Source: Bacteroidales bacterium (GTDB taxonomy: Bacteria; Bacteroidota; Bacteroidia; Bacteroidales; UBA7960). Taken from it: a stretch of 39,657 bases of DNA. Positions 22,501 to 31,005 of the stretch are shown here, piece after piece; positions within the stretch are counted from its first letter, which is position 1, and the number at the start of each line of letters is the position of its first letter. Location: contig SLSZ01000122.1 of NCBI GenBank assembly GCA_007130125.1, positions 1 through 39,657 of the forward strand, read 5' to 3'. The translations under genes and the position numbers were made by a program. Below the pieces are notes generated by a model. That model had not been told where the DNA came from. It did no database searches and was given only the letters and a program-made list of their open reading frames with translations.

Positions 22501-22851
22501 CAATTGGTGGCAGAAGGGCATATTTCCAGAGCCGAAAGCGAAAGCCTTGAAAAAAATCTTTCAGATCTGTTAAACAATTCGCTAATAAAATCGTTTTTTT
22601 CAGAAAACAGCATTATTAAAACAGAGCCTGGTATTTTTGATGATAATGGCAATTTTTACAGGCCCGACAGGATAGCTTTTTTGCCTGAACAAACTGCTGT
22701 GCTTGAGTATAAAACAGGAAAACCACAAGAAAAATACAAATATCAAATACGCCGGTATGGCAAATTGCTGGAAAAAATGAACTATAAAAGTTTAAGACTG
22801 TTTATTGTGTATATTGATCAGAACATTATCGAAGAAATAGAACACGGATGA
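19561..22851 (+). CDS. UvrD/Rep-family (AddA-like) helicase with C-terminal PD-(D/E)XK nuclease domain
   Basis: Walker A SSAGSGKTYTLVKEYL; MIDEFQDTSMLQW; VGDAKQSIYRWRGGDA; TIHKSKGLQFPVVIYPF; C-terminal RPDR...VLEYKTGK. Confidence 0.9.
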   Translation: MESKNFVVYKSSAGSGKTYTLVKEYLKLVLVNPSRVRNILAITFTNAASAEMKERIIKALAEVVNFKKGYFDNDTNEAGKIKDLVGQIISETSLDENTIYDNSEKVLYNILHNYNDFSISTIDSFTHRILRTFAFDLQIPANFEIEFDAQKTIEQAADILVSRTGAGSNPELTNLLVRFVESRADEERSFAIEREIIQMAEKMLNEDSIHYIAKLKDKDIADFMKAYGTMKKKLDDFQNKLCELSDKGLSLIENAGIKVNSLAYGKNGIYSWFKKLSAKQIDKSLPPNKNICKILNENKWHSAKAKEENDLEAINNIASELQSISDQIVDLSEKKLSEYFLLDNVRNNLFSLALINEMEKIMDDIRWEENILFIADFNKKISDFIAHETVPFIYERVGEKYHNYMIDEFQDTSMLQWQNMLPLVENSLATGNMSLLVGDAKQSIYRWRGGDAQQFIKLPELTNKIYSVNKEQVEKTLKANYRQIPKNPEEGTVNYRSLENIVKFNNDFFETIKSSLPDLVQEVYHGHKQQGNKPGSGGSVEVSFIPEVKGEKEKFEKETVEKVQSIIEELVSNKYTYQDIAVLCRKKREAAAVAEHLTRKGLYVVSEESLLLTGSSKVNFLIALLKIINNPADNTSLTECVDFLIKANLITQPGNLHLCLKEVFLANNENKKSNKDNFERFIGLLEKNSLNLPSTFFAATNVYELLEDAVRLFFPSQKSICPYLTFFFDYVHEYLQTRQNSIPGFLRFWDEKKDDLSLVMPDKLNAVKVITIHKSKGLQFPVVIYPFAREASRSNIDDGFWIDFEDRDMPGLKVAYIAARKTLLETNCSDLYAEEEDNKMLDLINLTYVAFTRPQERLFVISAMPENGGNFPKKSLNTILYEYLKTKGLWKEDKTVYTFPEKIKEDEKEIDETKKSLKEDEPGVKWLEKYINQPWKNKVTARIIGEPYEQEKIKRVARGSAVHKAMENIFTEKDIPVVVNQLVAEGHISRAESESLEKNLSDLLNNSLIKSFFSENSIIKTEPGIFDDNGNFYRPDRIAFLPEQTAVLEYKTGKPQEKYKYQIRRYGKLLEKMNYKSLRLFIVYIDQNIIEEIEHG

Positions 22852-22878
22852 CAAAGATAAGGCTGATTATCGGTGATC
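22840..22878 (+). repeat. degenerate copy of a dispersed intergenic repeat (GAACACGGATGAC...)
   Basis: GAACACGGATGACAAAGATAAGGCTGATTATCGGTGATC resembles the 30927-30997 copy; overlaps the last codons of the helicase gene. Confidence 0.45.
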
Positions 22879-22979
22879 ATAAAACTACAGACAGTAGTAC
22901 CGTGAAGCCAAAGCATTCATGTAAAGGCTTCATCTGCATTTCATTAAGAAAATAAATAATAACATAACAATACTAAAGA

Positions 22980-25049
22980 ATGAATTTTAGAGCAAGTTTT
23001 ACAAAAGCAATTATTCTGATAACACTGGTGACAATCACCGGCAATTTGTATTCACAGATTCTGGATCCTGTCAGGTGGAGTTTTTCGAAAGAGAAGCTTG
23101 AAGACAACCGCTATGAGCTTATTTTTACTGCAAATATGGATGAAGGATGGTCTGTATATGGGTTTGAACTGGAGTCAGGCGGCCCGATACCTACCAGTAT
23201 TGAGTTTGAAGAGGATGAGGGTTATAATCTTGTTGGGGGTTTAGAGTATCCGGAACCGGAAGTTAAGTTTGATCCCAACTTTAATATGGATATTCCTATG
23301 CTTTCAGGCGATATTACTATCAGGCAGGTTGTGGAGGTTGTTTCTTCAGAGCCTGTGCTGGTTATGGGAGAATTGGTTTTTATGGCATGCGATGACACTC
23401 AATGTTTGCCTCCCGACTATTTGGATTTTTCATTCAGACTTTCAGGAGCAGATGATGAAATTATAGAAGAGAAGGTTTATGAGGAAGCTAAACCCGATAA
23501 AGAAGAGAAGATCCTTGAACCGGAGGTTGACATAACTGTACCATCTGATGAGGAAACAGTTGCTGAAGATGTTTTTTATGAGGTAGAGGATGCGGAGCGG
23601 GAAGGTTCTCCATGGTGGAATTTTGTTCTTGGCTTTATGGGTGGTTTGCTAGCTTTACTGACGCCTTGTGTTTTCCCTATGATACCTTTAACAGTGAGTT
23701 TTTTTCTGAGAAACGCTGGCAATCGCTCCAAAGCAATGCGTGATGCATTGTTTTACGGCTTTTCAATAATTTTTATTTATGTGGTTGTAGGCATACTTGT
23801 TTCGGTATTATTTGGAGCCGACAGGCTAAATGCTCTTGCTACGAGTCCCGGGTTCAACCTGTTTTTCTTTGCCTTACTTATATTTTTTGCTGTAGCTTTT
23901 TTCGGAGCTTTTGAGTTGCAGCTCCCATCGAGCTGGACTAACAAGCTTGACGCTAAAGCAGATCAAACAGGAGGCCTTGCTGGTGTTTTTCTTATGGGGC
24001 TGATATTCGTACTTGTTTCTTTCTCTTGCACAGGTCCCATAGTAGGCACTTTGCTTGTTGAGGCTGCGTTGAGCCGCAATGTGCTGGCTCCGGCACTTGG
24101 AATGACCGGCTTTTCCATTGCCCTGGCAATACCTTTTACTCTTTTTGCGATATTCCCAACGGCATTAAAGTCACTCCCAAAGTCAGGGGGATGGATGAAC
24201 GCAGTGAAAGTGGTGCTGGGATTCATAGTGCTTGCATTTGCAATGAAGTTTTTTGCTGTTGCAGATGCCGTAGGACAATGGAATATTCTTAGCAGAGAAG
24301 GATTTATTGTTATCTGGATGGCTATATTTTTGTTGTTAGGCTTTTACCTGCTCGGGAAAATCCGTTTTGCTCACGACAGCAAGCTTGAAACTGTGTCTGT
24401 GCCCAGGATAGTCCTTGCAATAATATCTTTCGCTTTTGTTTTTTACCTGCTTCCCGGCCTTTGGGGTGCACCTTTGAGAACGGTCAGTTCTTTTCTGCCT
24501 CCCATGACGGCTCAAAGTTTTAACATAACACAAACGGCTACTGCACCGGCTACTGCACAAATAGTCTATGAAGGTGAAAGCGTCCAGGAAGGCCCTCATG
24601 GGTTAATGGCTTTTACCGATTATTATGAGGGAATGGCATTTGCCGAAGAACAGGGGAAACCTGTTTTCCTGGATTTTACCGGGCTTGGATGTGCAAACTG
24701 CCGCAAAATGGAAGCTGCCGTATGGTCCGACCCGAGAGTTCAGGAGCGGTTGAGAAATAACTTTGTAAAAATATCCCTTTATGTTGATGAACGTACACGG
24801 TTGCCCGAAGATGAGCAATTCGTCTCAACAGTTACAGGCAGGGAAAGAAAGATACGTACCGTCGGGCAAAAATGGAGTGTGTTCCAGGCCGAAAACTATA
24901 ATATAAATACTCAGCCATATTATGTTATTTTGGATCACGACGAAAACATGCTGGCGGAGCCAAGAGGGTATAATACAAATATTGAGGAGTATATTGAGTT
25001 TCTGGATGAAGGTGTTGAGAATTTTAAAATTGCAGATTCTGCAGAGTGA
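22980..25049 (+). CDS. dsbD: thiol:disulfide interchange protein DsbD-like
   Basis: DsbD alpha-like N-domain (MACDDTQCLPPDYLDF), CcdA-like TM core (LLALLTPCVFPMIPLTVSFFL), C-terminal thioredoxin-like FLDFTGLGCANCRKMEAAVW. Confidence 0.9.
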   Translation: MNFRASFTKAIILITLVTITGNLYSQILDPVRWSFSKEKLEDNRYELIFTANMDEGWSVYGFELESGGPIPTSIEFEEDEGYNLVGGLEYPEPEVKFDPNFNMDIPMLSGDITIRQVVEVVSSEPVLVMGELVFMACDDTQCLPPDYLDFSFRLSGADDEIIEEKVYEEAKPDKEEKILEPEVDITVPSDEETVAEDVFYEVEDAEREGSPWWNFVLGFMGGLLALLTPCVFPMIPLTVSFFLRNAGNRSKAMRDALFYGFSIIFIYVVVGILVSVLFGADRLNALATSPGFNLFFFALLIFFAVAFFGAFELQLPSSWTNKLDAKADQTGGLAGVFLMGLIFVLVSFSCTGPIVGTLLVEAALSRNVLAPALGMTGFSIALAIPFTLFAIFPTALKSLPKSGGWMNAVKVVLGFIVLAFAMKFFAVADAVGQWNILSREGFIVIWMAIFLLLGFYLLGKIRFAHDSKLETVSVPRIVLAIISFAFVFYLLPGLWGAPLRTVSSFLPPMTAQSFNITQTATAPATAQIVYEGESVQEGPHGLMAFTDYYEGMAFAEEQGKPVFLDFTGLGCANCRKMEAAVWSDPRVQERLRNNFVKISLYVDERTRLPEDEQFVSTVTGRERKIRTVGQKWSVFQAENYNINTQPYYVILDHDENMLAEPRGYNTNIEEYIEFLDEGVENFKIADSAE

Positions 25050-25156
25050 CGAGTAGTCTGCATTCCTCAACCTATAAACGCATAGGCATATTGGCACATT
25101 TACACATTAAATAATTCTTTATCAACATTCAACACATTGGGAAGTCTTGCTGGTTA

Positions 25157-26350
25157 TTATTTAAAACTCAGTTCATTCGCAGCTATCCATGCCATTAAAC
25201 CCATTCCTGTTTCAAGGGACTTTTCATCAATATTAAACGTTGATGTGTGCAGTGCTGAAGTGATTCCTTTTTCTTCATTTCTTATTCCCAGCCTGTAAAA
25301 GCAGGCAGGCACTTTTTGGGAGAAATATGCAAAATCTTCGGCTGTCATAGCCAGGTCAAGGTCTACAACATTTTCTTTACCCAGATATTCGGTGGCATAT
25401 TTTTTGAAACTTTCCGACAGTTTAATATCATTAACCAGATATGGGTATCCTTTAAAGATATCGACCTGACATTTGGCTCCCATTCCTTTTGCAGTATTAA
25501 CGGCAATATCTTTAATTTTCCGGTGAGCTTCATCACGCCAAGCTTCGTCGAATGTTCGGAAAGTTCCGTGCAGCTTAACCTGATCAGGAATTATATTGTT
25601 CCTGCCTGCAGCTTCTATTTTTCCAAAAGAGAGCACTGTTGGGGTGTCGGGTTTTGATAAGCGGCTGACCACCTGTTGCAGTGCTACGATAATGTGCGAA
25701 CTAATAAGTATTGGGTCAGTTACCAGGTGAGGTGTTGCGGCGTGGCCGCCCTTTCCTTTTACGGTAATATAAACTTCATCCGTGGAAGCCATATATTTAC
25801 CGCTTCTAACACCAACTTTGCCGCTTTTAAGCTGTGGTAGAACATGCTGTCCGAACATAGAGTCCGGCACAGGATTTTCCAATGCGCCCTCCTTAATCAT
25901 AATTTTTGCCCCTCCCGGGTAGGATTCTTCAGATGGCTGAAAAATTAGTTTAACAGTGCCTTCCAGTTCATCTCCCAGGCTTGTTAGAATCTTTGCAGCT
26001 CCCAACAGGCAGGCCATATGTGCATCGTGCCCGCAGGCATGCATAATGCCCTCGTTTTTTGAACGGTAATCTACATCGTTTGCTTCTTTTACGGGCAATG
26101 CATCCATATCTGCCCGCAAAGCAACGGTCTTGCTGTCAGGATTACGGAATTTTATCAATCCTACGATGCCTGTCCTGGCCACTTTTTGCTGATGAGGTAT
26201 CTGGTAACGGTCAAGCACGGAGGAAATGAATGCAGCAGTTTGAAGCTCCTCAAAAGACAACTCAGGAAAAGAATGAAAAAAGTTTCTGAACTCTACAACC
26301 TCAGCATAATTTGATGCAGCTAATTTTTGAATTTTTTCTTTTAACGACAT
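25157..26350 (-). CDS. M20-family amidohydrolase (N-acyl amino acid hydrolase type)
   Basis: ALRADMDALPV; MHACGHDAHMACLLGAAKIL; LIFQPSEESYPGGAKIMI; MTAEDFAYF. Confidence 0.92.
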   Translation of the reverse strand: MSLKEKIQKLAASNYAEVVEFRNFFHSFPELSFEELQTAAFISSVLDRYQIPHQQKVARTGIVGLIKFRNPDSKTVALRADMDALPVKEANDVDYRSKNEGIMHACGHDAHMACLLGAAKILTSLGDELEGTVKLIFQPSEESYPGGAKIMIKEGALENPVPDSMFGQHVLPQLKSGKVGVRSGKYMASTDEVYITVKGKGGHAATPHLVTDPILISSHIIVALQQVVSRLSKPDTPTVLSFGKIEAAGRNNIIPDQVKLHGTFRTFDEAWRDEAHRKIKDIAVNTAKGMGAKCQVDIFKGYPYLVNDIKLSESFKKYATEYLGKENVVDLDLAMTAEDFAYFSQKVPACFYRLGIRNEEKGITSALHTSTFNIDEKSLETGMGLMAWIAANELSFK

Positions 26351-26460
26351 TGAATTTTAATTTTCGCTATAATCTTCTTAATCTGTAATCTTTGATTTAT
26401 CTTTTTAGCGCAGCGCCAGGAAACTTATATAAGATATTACAAAAGTTTTATTGTTATTGC

Positions 26461-26530
26461 TGCACCTGTTAAGCAGGTTGTTTTAACCTCCCGGTTCCCG
26501 GACCAAGATGTGCAAACATCCTTATGATGT
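26461..26530 (-). ncRNA. candidate structured small RNA or 5' leader upstream of the M20 gene
   Basis: Several short perfect inverted repeats within 70 nt, relatively GC-rich, with a TATCTTTG (-7-like) element at 26553-26560 on the minus strand; no Rfam family recognised. Confidence 0.3.
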
Positions 26531-26689
26531 AAGAAAATAATGGCATAATTAACAAAGATAACAAAATATTATCTGTGCTCAGTTTTTTGTATAGATTGTT
26601 CCAATCCGGCTCTGTTTTTCAGATTAACTATTGTTTAAAGTATTAACAGTTATTGCTGCTTAAACAAGTTTTGTTTGATATCCATTACA

Positions 26690-27538
26690 TTATTTGTCAA
26701 TAAAAAACTTCCCCAGCTCTACATTTCCTGTTTGAATAAAATCAGGACCCCAGCTCAAAGCACGTTTAAAATCTTCTTCGGTGTAAATAGTCCACAATTG
26801 TATTTTTAGTCCTTTTTGCCGGGCTAATTTGATATTTTCAGCGGTCAGATCCTGATCGCCAAAATTGTAAGATATTCCATGATATGATTTGGTTAATGCG
26901 AGTTCCATTCTTTCTTTGAAGTTGCTATACCCAAGCAAAAAACATTTTGTTTGAGGCTCTAGTGAAATTATTTTATCAAGAAAATATGTATAATCTGTTT
27001 CAACCATAACACATTCATTCACATCATATTCGTTTAATAAGCCACTGAGGCTGTGAGCCAACATATCGAAATATTCTCTTGGAGCATTGTCGTTATCAAA
27101 GCAGTTGTTGGGAAAATGGCCTTTTACATCAAGTGACACAACGGGCTTTTTCTCCATTTGTGTAATCAGTTCAAATATTTCCTCAAGCTTTGTAAACGTA
27201 AAGAGTGTGTCTTGTTTGGCTATTTCTATAAGCTCTTCATCTGATGCTTGTGGTATGCATGTTAGTTTTAAATCATTTTCAGGCAGCCCGGCATCATGAT
27301 ACAGCCATATTGTGCCGTCTTTACTGCATTGAATGTCTATTTCGGCACCATGCAATTTTTGAAATGCATTTTTTACCGAATGGTAGGTGTTTTCCTGGTA
27401 GCCGGAGAAAGTATTAGCGCCACTTCCCCGATGGCCGAGTATTTTGGTTTCAGCCGGAGGGAGCTCTTCGTGTTGCTCCTCTGCACATGATGGAATAAAT
27501 AGCATCAAAACAATTAAATATTTGAGTTTTTTAATCAC
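26690..27538 (-). CDS. glycerophosphodiester phosphodiesterase family lipoprotein
   Basis: Lipobox LFIPSC; GHRGSGANT, GAEIDIQCSKDGTIWLYHDAGL, QLWTIYTEEDFKRAL. Confidence 0.88.
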   Translation of the reverse strand: MIKKLKYLIVLMLFIPSCAEEQHEELPPAETKILGHRGSGANTFSGYQENTYHSVKNAFQKLHGAEIDIQCSKDGTIWLYHDAGLPENDLKLTCIPQASDEELIEIAKQDTLFTFTKLEEIFELITQMEKKPVVSLDVKGHFPNNCFDNDNAPREYFDMLAHSLSGLLNEYDVNECVMVETDYTYFLDKIISLEPQTKCFLLGYSNFKERMELALTKSYHGISYNFGDQDLTAENIKLARQKGLKIQLWTIYTEEDFKRALSWGPDFIQTGNVELGKFFIDK

Positions 27539-29549
27539 GGCTTCTTTGTGTCAAAGGTTTGTAAACAGAGTTGGAATGGCAAACATAGTCGTTAAGAATA
27601 TTAAAGTATTTAAGAGCCTTTTTCATTTTGGATAGTACTTTTTTGTTTGAATAAGGGGCGATGTTCATATTTTTGTTAACAACAAACAGTCTTCCCTCCG
27701 AAAGGAAGTATTTCCCCCAGAGCAGTTCATCTATATTTCGGTTAACACGCATTAATGGTATAAACCTATTGCTTTGAAATGCGCTGCTTGTATTGATTGG
27801 ATGGCCTAACCAATGAACCCATTGTGGTGTTTCCAGATTAAACTGCTTACTCATCATACTCAACAGGGTAGGGGTTATATCAGCAGTTGATGAAATTGAT
27901 GGAAATGTTTTGGATTCTTTCAGCATAGGCGAATAAATGATCAAAGGAACATGATATTTTTCTAAAGGATTATAACTGTGTAAAGGCATATGGTGGTCGC
28001 CATATATAAAAAAGATGGTGTTGTCAAATTCCGGCCTTTGCTTATAATTATAGAAAAATTGCCGAATAGCATCGTCAGCGTATAAAATAGTGGAGAACTG
28101 AGCTTTGCGATGCTGATAAAAACTTCTTTCTTCGTCAGAAATATTTAACAGCTCCAGGTGGTTGTAAAAAACTTCTTCCCAATGTTCCGGTGAAGGGGGC
28201 AAAAAGGGGTCATGCATGCTTAATGTCATATAAATGTCGAGCCGTGGTTGATAAGGCATAGAGTCAAGTATCTCCAAAGACCTCTGATATACGGCGTGGT
28301 CGGGATAGCCCCATGTGAAGCCATCTTCAAGGCTGTCAATCTTTGTGTACTCTTTTCCAAAACCATTGATATCAAGAATGAAGTCTACTCCTATTTCATT
28401 GAGAAAAACTTCTTTATAATCAAAATATGCCCATCCGCCATAAAAAAAGTTGTTGCGATAACCTGTGTGGCTTAAAAGTTCATGCAGTGAAAGGAAGTCG
28501 GGGTATGGCTCCTCCTCAATTATACTCATAAAGCCTTTGTCACCATAAGGTAAAGATGCAAAGGAAGAGGGTAAAACGTTAAATGTTCTTTCGGAAGTTG
28601 AAAGGAAATTGCTCCAGTATAGACTATTTTTTGCCAGGGAGTCCAAAAAAGGAGTAAAGCTGCCCCAGCCGGCATCTGGGCCGGAAAAGTTTCTGTCCAG
28701 GCTTTCAACGATCAAAAAAACAAAATTTGGTTTATCTTCATTGAAATCAAAATATTGGCCAATAACATCTGCATCATTGTTTGCTCTCATAAACGGAAGC
28801 TGGGGGTTGAGGTAATCATGATGGTCAACCAGCTCATGATACTTGCTTGCTATAGCCGTAATATCATAGTCGGAAAAGTGAAGGCCGTTTTTGTAGTTTA
28901 GTATAAGCTGTTTGGAAAGGTAAGAGGTCTTGTTTACGCGCTTATAAAAATCATGGTTTTGATCAAATTTTCTTATGTCGGGAGTGATGTTGTTAAAAAA
29001 GAGAACGAATACCAGGAATGGTAAAAACACCGGAATATTAGCCTTTGGAGGACAGTTTAATTTTTCTATTAAAACCAATGGTAGCGCAATGGATGTAAAA
29101 ACCACCAGCAAAAACTTTAAAATTTGCCCAATGCCTAAACCCGCAGATGAGCCAGCAATGTATAATATGTCGGAAACAGGATATATCAAAAGTGAATGAT
29201 CTAGTGGAATAAGGGTTACAAGATAGTATTCTGATAATGACAACGTCAGCAAAGAAAGAATTGCGACAGAGATAATTGAGAATATTAAAGCCGGCTTATG
29301 AAACTTGCGCGGTAATAATAAAAACAGCAGTATCAAAACTACGCCAATCAGTCCGGCAAATAAAAAATCATATCGTATACCTGAGAAATAATCGGAAAAA
29401 CCGGCAACTGTAAATTGTGATGAAAATGAAAAGTATTCAAAAGTCCTTATTAGTATGAAAACAAAGACTAATGACCATGTAATCTTTACGGGATATTCAA
29501 TTTTGTGTAAAAGGGATTCTGTTTTTTTTAAAAAACTTTCTTTTTTCAT
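27531..29549 (-). CDS. LtaS/MdoB-like membrane sulfatase-fold phosphoglycerol (or phosphoethanolamine) transferase
   Basis: N-terminal TM segments; NFVFLIVESLDRNFSG, SERTFNVLPSSFASLPYG, YGDHHMPLHSYN. Confidence 0.85.
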   Translation of the reverse strand: MKKESFLKKTESLLHKIEYPVKITWSLVFVFILIRTFEYFSFSSQFTVAGFSDYFSGIRYDFLFAGLIGVVLILLFLLLPRKFHKPALIFSIISVAILSLLTLSLSEYYLVTLIPLDHSLLIYPVSDILYIAGSSAGLGIGQILKFLLVVFTSIALPLVLIEKLNCPPKANIPVFLPFLVFVLFFNNITPDIRKFDQNHDFYKRVNKTSYLSKQLILNYKNGLHFSDYDITAIASKYHELVDHHDYLNPQLPFMRANNDADVIGQYFDFNEDKPNFVFLIVESLDRNFSGPDAGWGSFTPFLDSLAKNSLYWSNFLSTSERTFNVLPSSFASLPYGDKGFMSIIEEEPYPDFLSLHELLSHTGYRNNFFYGGWAYFDYKEVFLNEIGVDFILDINGFGKEYTKIDSLEDGFTWGYPDHAVYQRSLEILDSMPYQPRLDIYMTLSMHDPFLPPSPEHWEEVFYNHLELLNISDEERSFYQHRKAQFSTILYADDAIRQFFYNYKQRPEFDNTIFFIYGDHHMPLHSYNPLEKYHVPLIIYSPMLKESKTFPSISSTADITPTLLSMMSKQFNLETPQWVHWLGHPINTSSAFQSNRFIPLMRVNRNIDELLWGKYFLSEGRLFVVNKNMNIAPYSNKKVLSKMKKALKYFNILNDYVCHSNSVYKPLTQRSRD

Positions 29550-29575
29550 CTGGTAAAACTTTGACTACAAACTTC

Positions 29576-30913
29576 TTAAACTGCAAATTTAACATAAAAA
29601 CAACGTTTACTTGAATTATCAATTTTAAAACGTTCATCAATTCTGTATCCCGCAATCCAAACTATGTTTTCGCCCGAACACAGCACATAAATATTGTCTT
29701 TTTGATCTATTGAGACTTTTTTGTCAATCAAAAAGTCGCTTACTTTTTTCTTTCCACCCATACCAAGCGGCTGAAATATGTCTCCCTGCTCCCATTGTCT
29801 CAGCTTGAGCGGGAATTGCAGCTTGTCGTAGTCGAGAAAGGCACAATCTTCTGTTTTAGGAAAAGTTAGTTGATCTGTTATATCAAATACTTCTGTTTTT
29901 AAATATATGTTGTTTAGCTTATAACTGCCGGGCTCATTTCCAATAAATATGTTTTCAGGAAATGTTTTGCTTTTTTTTGGGAATAGAATAAAGCAATCAC
30001 GGTCTTTAACCAAACAATATTCTTTTGCATAAAATATTTTGCCGGGCTGTTTTTCAAAAGAAGCCACAATGTCTGTAGTTGTGGCGCTGTTGAATCCATA
30101 ATTTCTTAATAACTCAAAGAGAACTGTTTCAGGATGTTTTAGTTGCTTTAACTTCTTTAATGGTAATAAAAACCGTCCATGATCTTCAATTATAAGCCCT
30201 TTCTTTTTTTCTTCGATATATTTCATGAAGCATTGGTAAGGCAGTTCAATATTTTCGAAAAATTCTTTAAAGCTTTTCCTGAAGTCAGGGTTGATTTTTT
30301 CAAAAGCAGGGATAACTATATTTCTTAGCTGGTTACGGATGTATTTATTTTCTTTGTTGCTGAGGTCTTCACGGTAGGTTAACTTGTGTTTTTCAATATA
30401 TTGTTCAATATCGCATTTGGTTGCAAACAAAAGGGGACGTATAACATTCTTGTTCTTTACCGGTATTCCTTTTAAACCATGCACTCCTGTTCCCCTAAGC
30501 AAGTTAATAAGCAATGTTTCAATGTTGTCGTCATGATGGTGGGCGGTAGCTATGAGGTCGAAGTTGTTTTTTAACCTGACTTGTTCAAGCCATTCATACC
30601 GGATTCTTCTGGCAGTCATTTGAACAGACTCTCCGGCAGCTTCTGACTGTTCGGTTGTATTAAATGATTTTGAAAAGAATGGCACTGAAAGTTTTTCGGA
30701 TAGTTTTTTTACAAAAGCCTCATCTTTATCGGAGTCAGCCCCGCGCAGCTTAAAATTGCAATGAGCTATAGCAAATTTAAATCCTGCATCTTTAAACAGG
30801 TAAACCATAGCCACAGAATCCATCCCCCCGCTAACAGCCAGCAAAACACTTTGCCCTGGTTTTACCAGGTTTTGTTGTTCAATAAATGATATGAATTGTT
30901 TCTGTAGCATCAA
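29576..30913 (-). CDS. tilS: tRNA(Ile)-lysidine synthetase
   Basis: VLLAVSGGMDSVAMVYLF PP-loop; TAHHHDDNIETLLINLLRGTGVHGLKGI; KKVSDFLIDKKV. Confidence 0.95.
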   Translation of the reverse strand: MMLQKQFISFIEQQNLVKPGQSVLLAVSGGMDSVAMVYLFKDAGFKFAIAHCNFKLRGADSDKDEAFVKKLSEKLSVPFFSKSFNTTEQSEAAGESVQMTARRIRYEWLEQVRLKNNFDLIATAHHHDDNIETLLINLLRGTGVHGLKGIPVKNKNVIRPLLFATKCDIEQYIEKHKLTYREDLSNKENKYIRNQLRNIVIPAFEKINPDFRKSFKEFFENIELPYQCFMKYIEEKKKGLIIEDHGRFLLPLKKLKQLKHPETVLFELLRNYGFNSATTTDIVASFEKQPGKIFYAKEYCLVKDRDCFILFPKKSKTFPENIFIGNEPGSYKLNNIYLKTEVFDITDQLTFPKTEDCAFLDYDKLQFPLKLRQWEQGDIFQPLGMGGKKKVSDFLIDKKVSIDQKDNIYVLCSGENIVWIAGYRIDERFKIDNSSKRCFYVKFAV

Positions 30914-30926
30914 ATAAGATTGATTG

Positions 30927-30997
30927 GAACACTGATGACGCGGATATAACTGATATACACTGATTTTTATCTGCGATTATCCGCCATATCCGTGTTC
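30927..30997. repeat. dispersed intergenic repeat with partial terminal inverted symmetry
   Basis: GAACACTGATGACGCGGATATAACTGAT...TTATCTGCGATTATCCGCCATATCCGTGTTC; ends are imperfect inverted repeats and it resembles 22840-22878. Confidence 0.55.
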
Positions 30998-31005
30998 TAT
31001 TAAAA

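Noticed and set aside
22045-22521. 158-aa minus-strand ORF (and other minus-strand ORFs in 19584-22652)
   Set aside because: Antisense to the conserved helicase gene; Phe-rich shadow frames with no recognisable motif.
26461-26530. Assignment of this segment to SRP RNA because of GGTCCGGGAA-like sequence
   Set aside because: The conserved SRP loop (GGAAGG followed by AGCAGC) is not present, so I left it as an unassigned RNA candidate.
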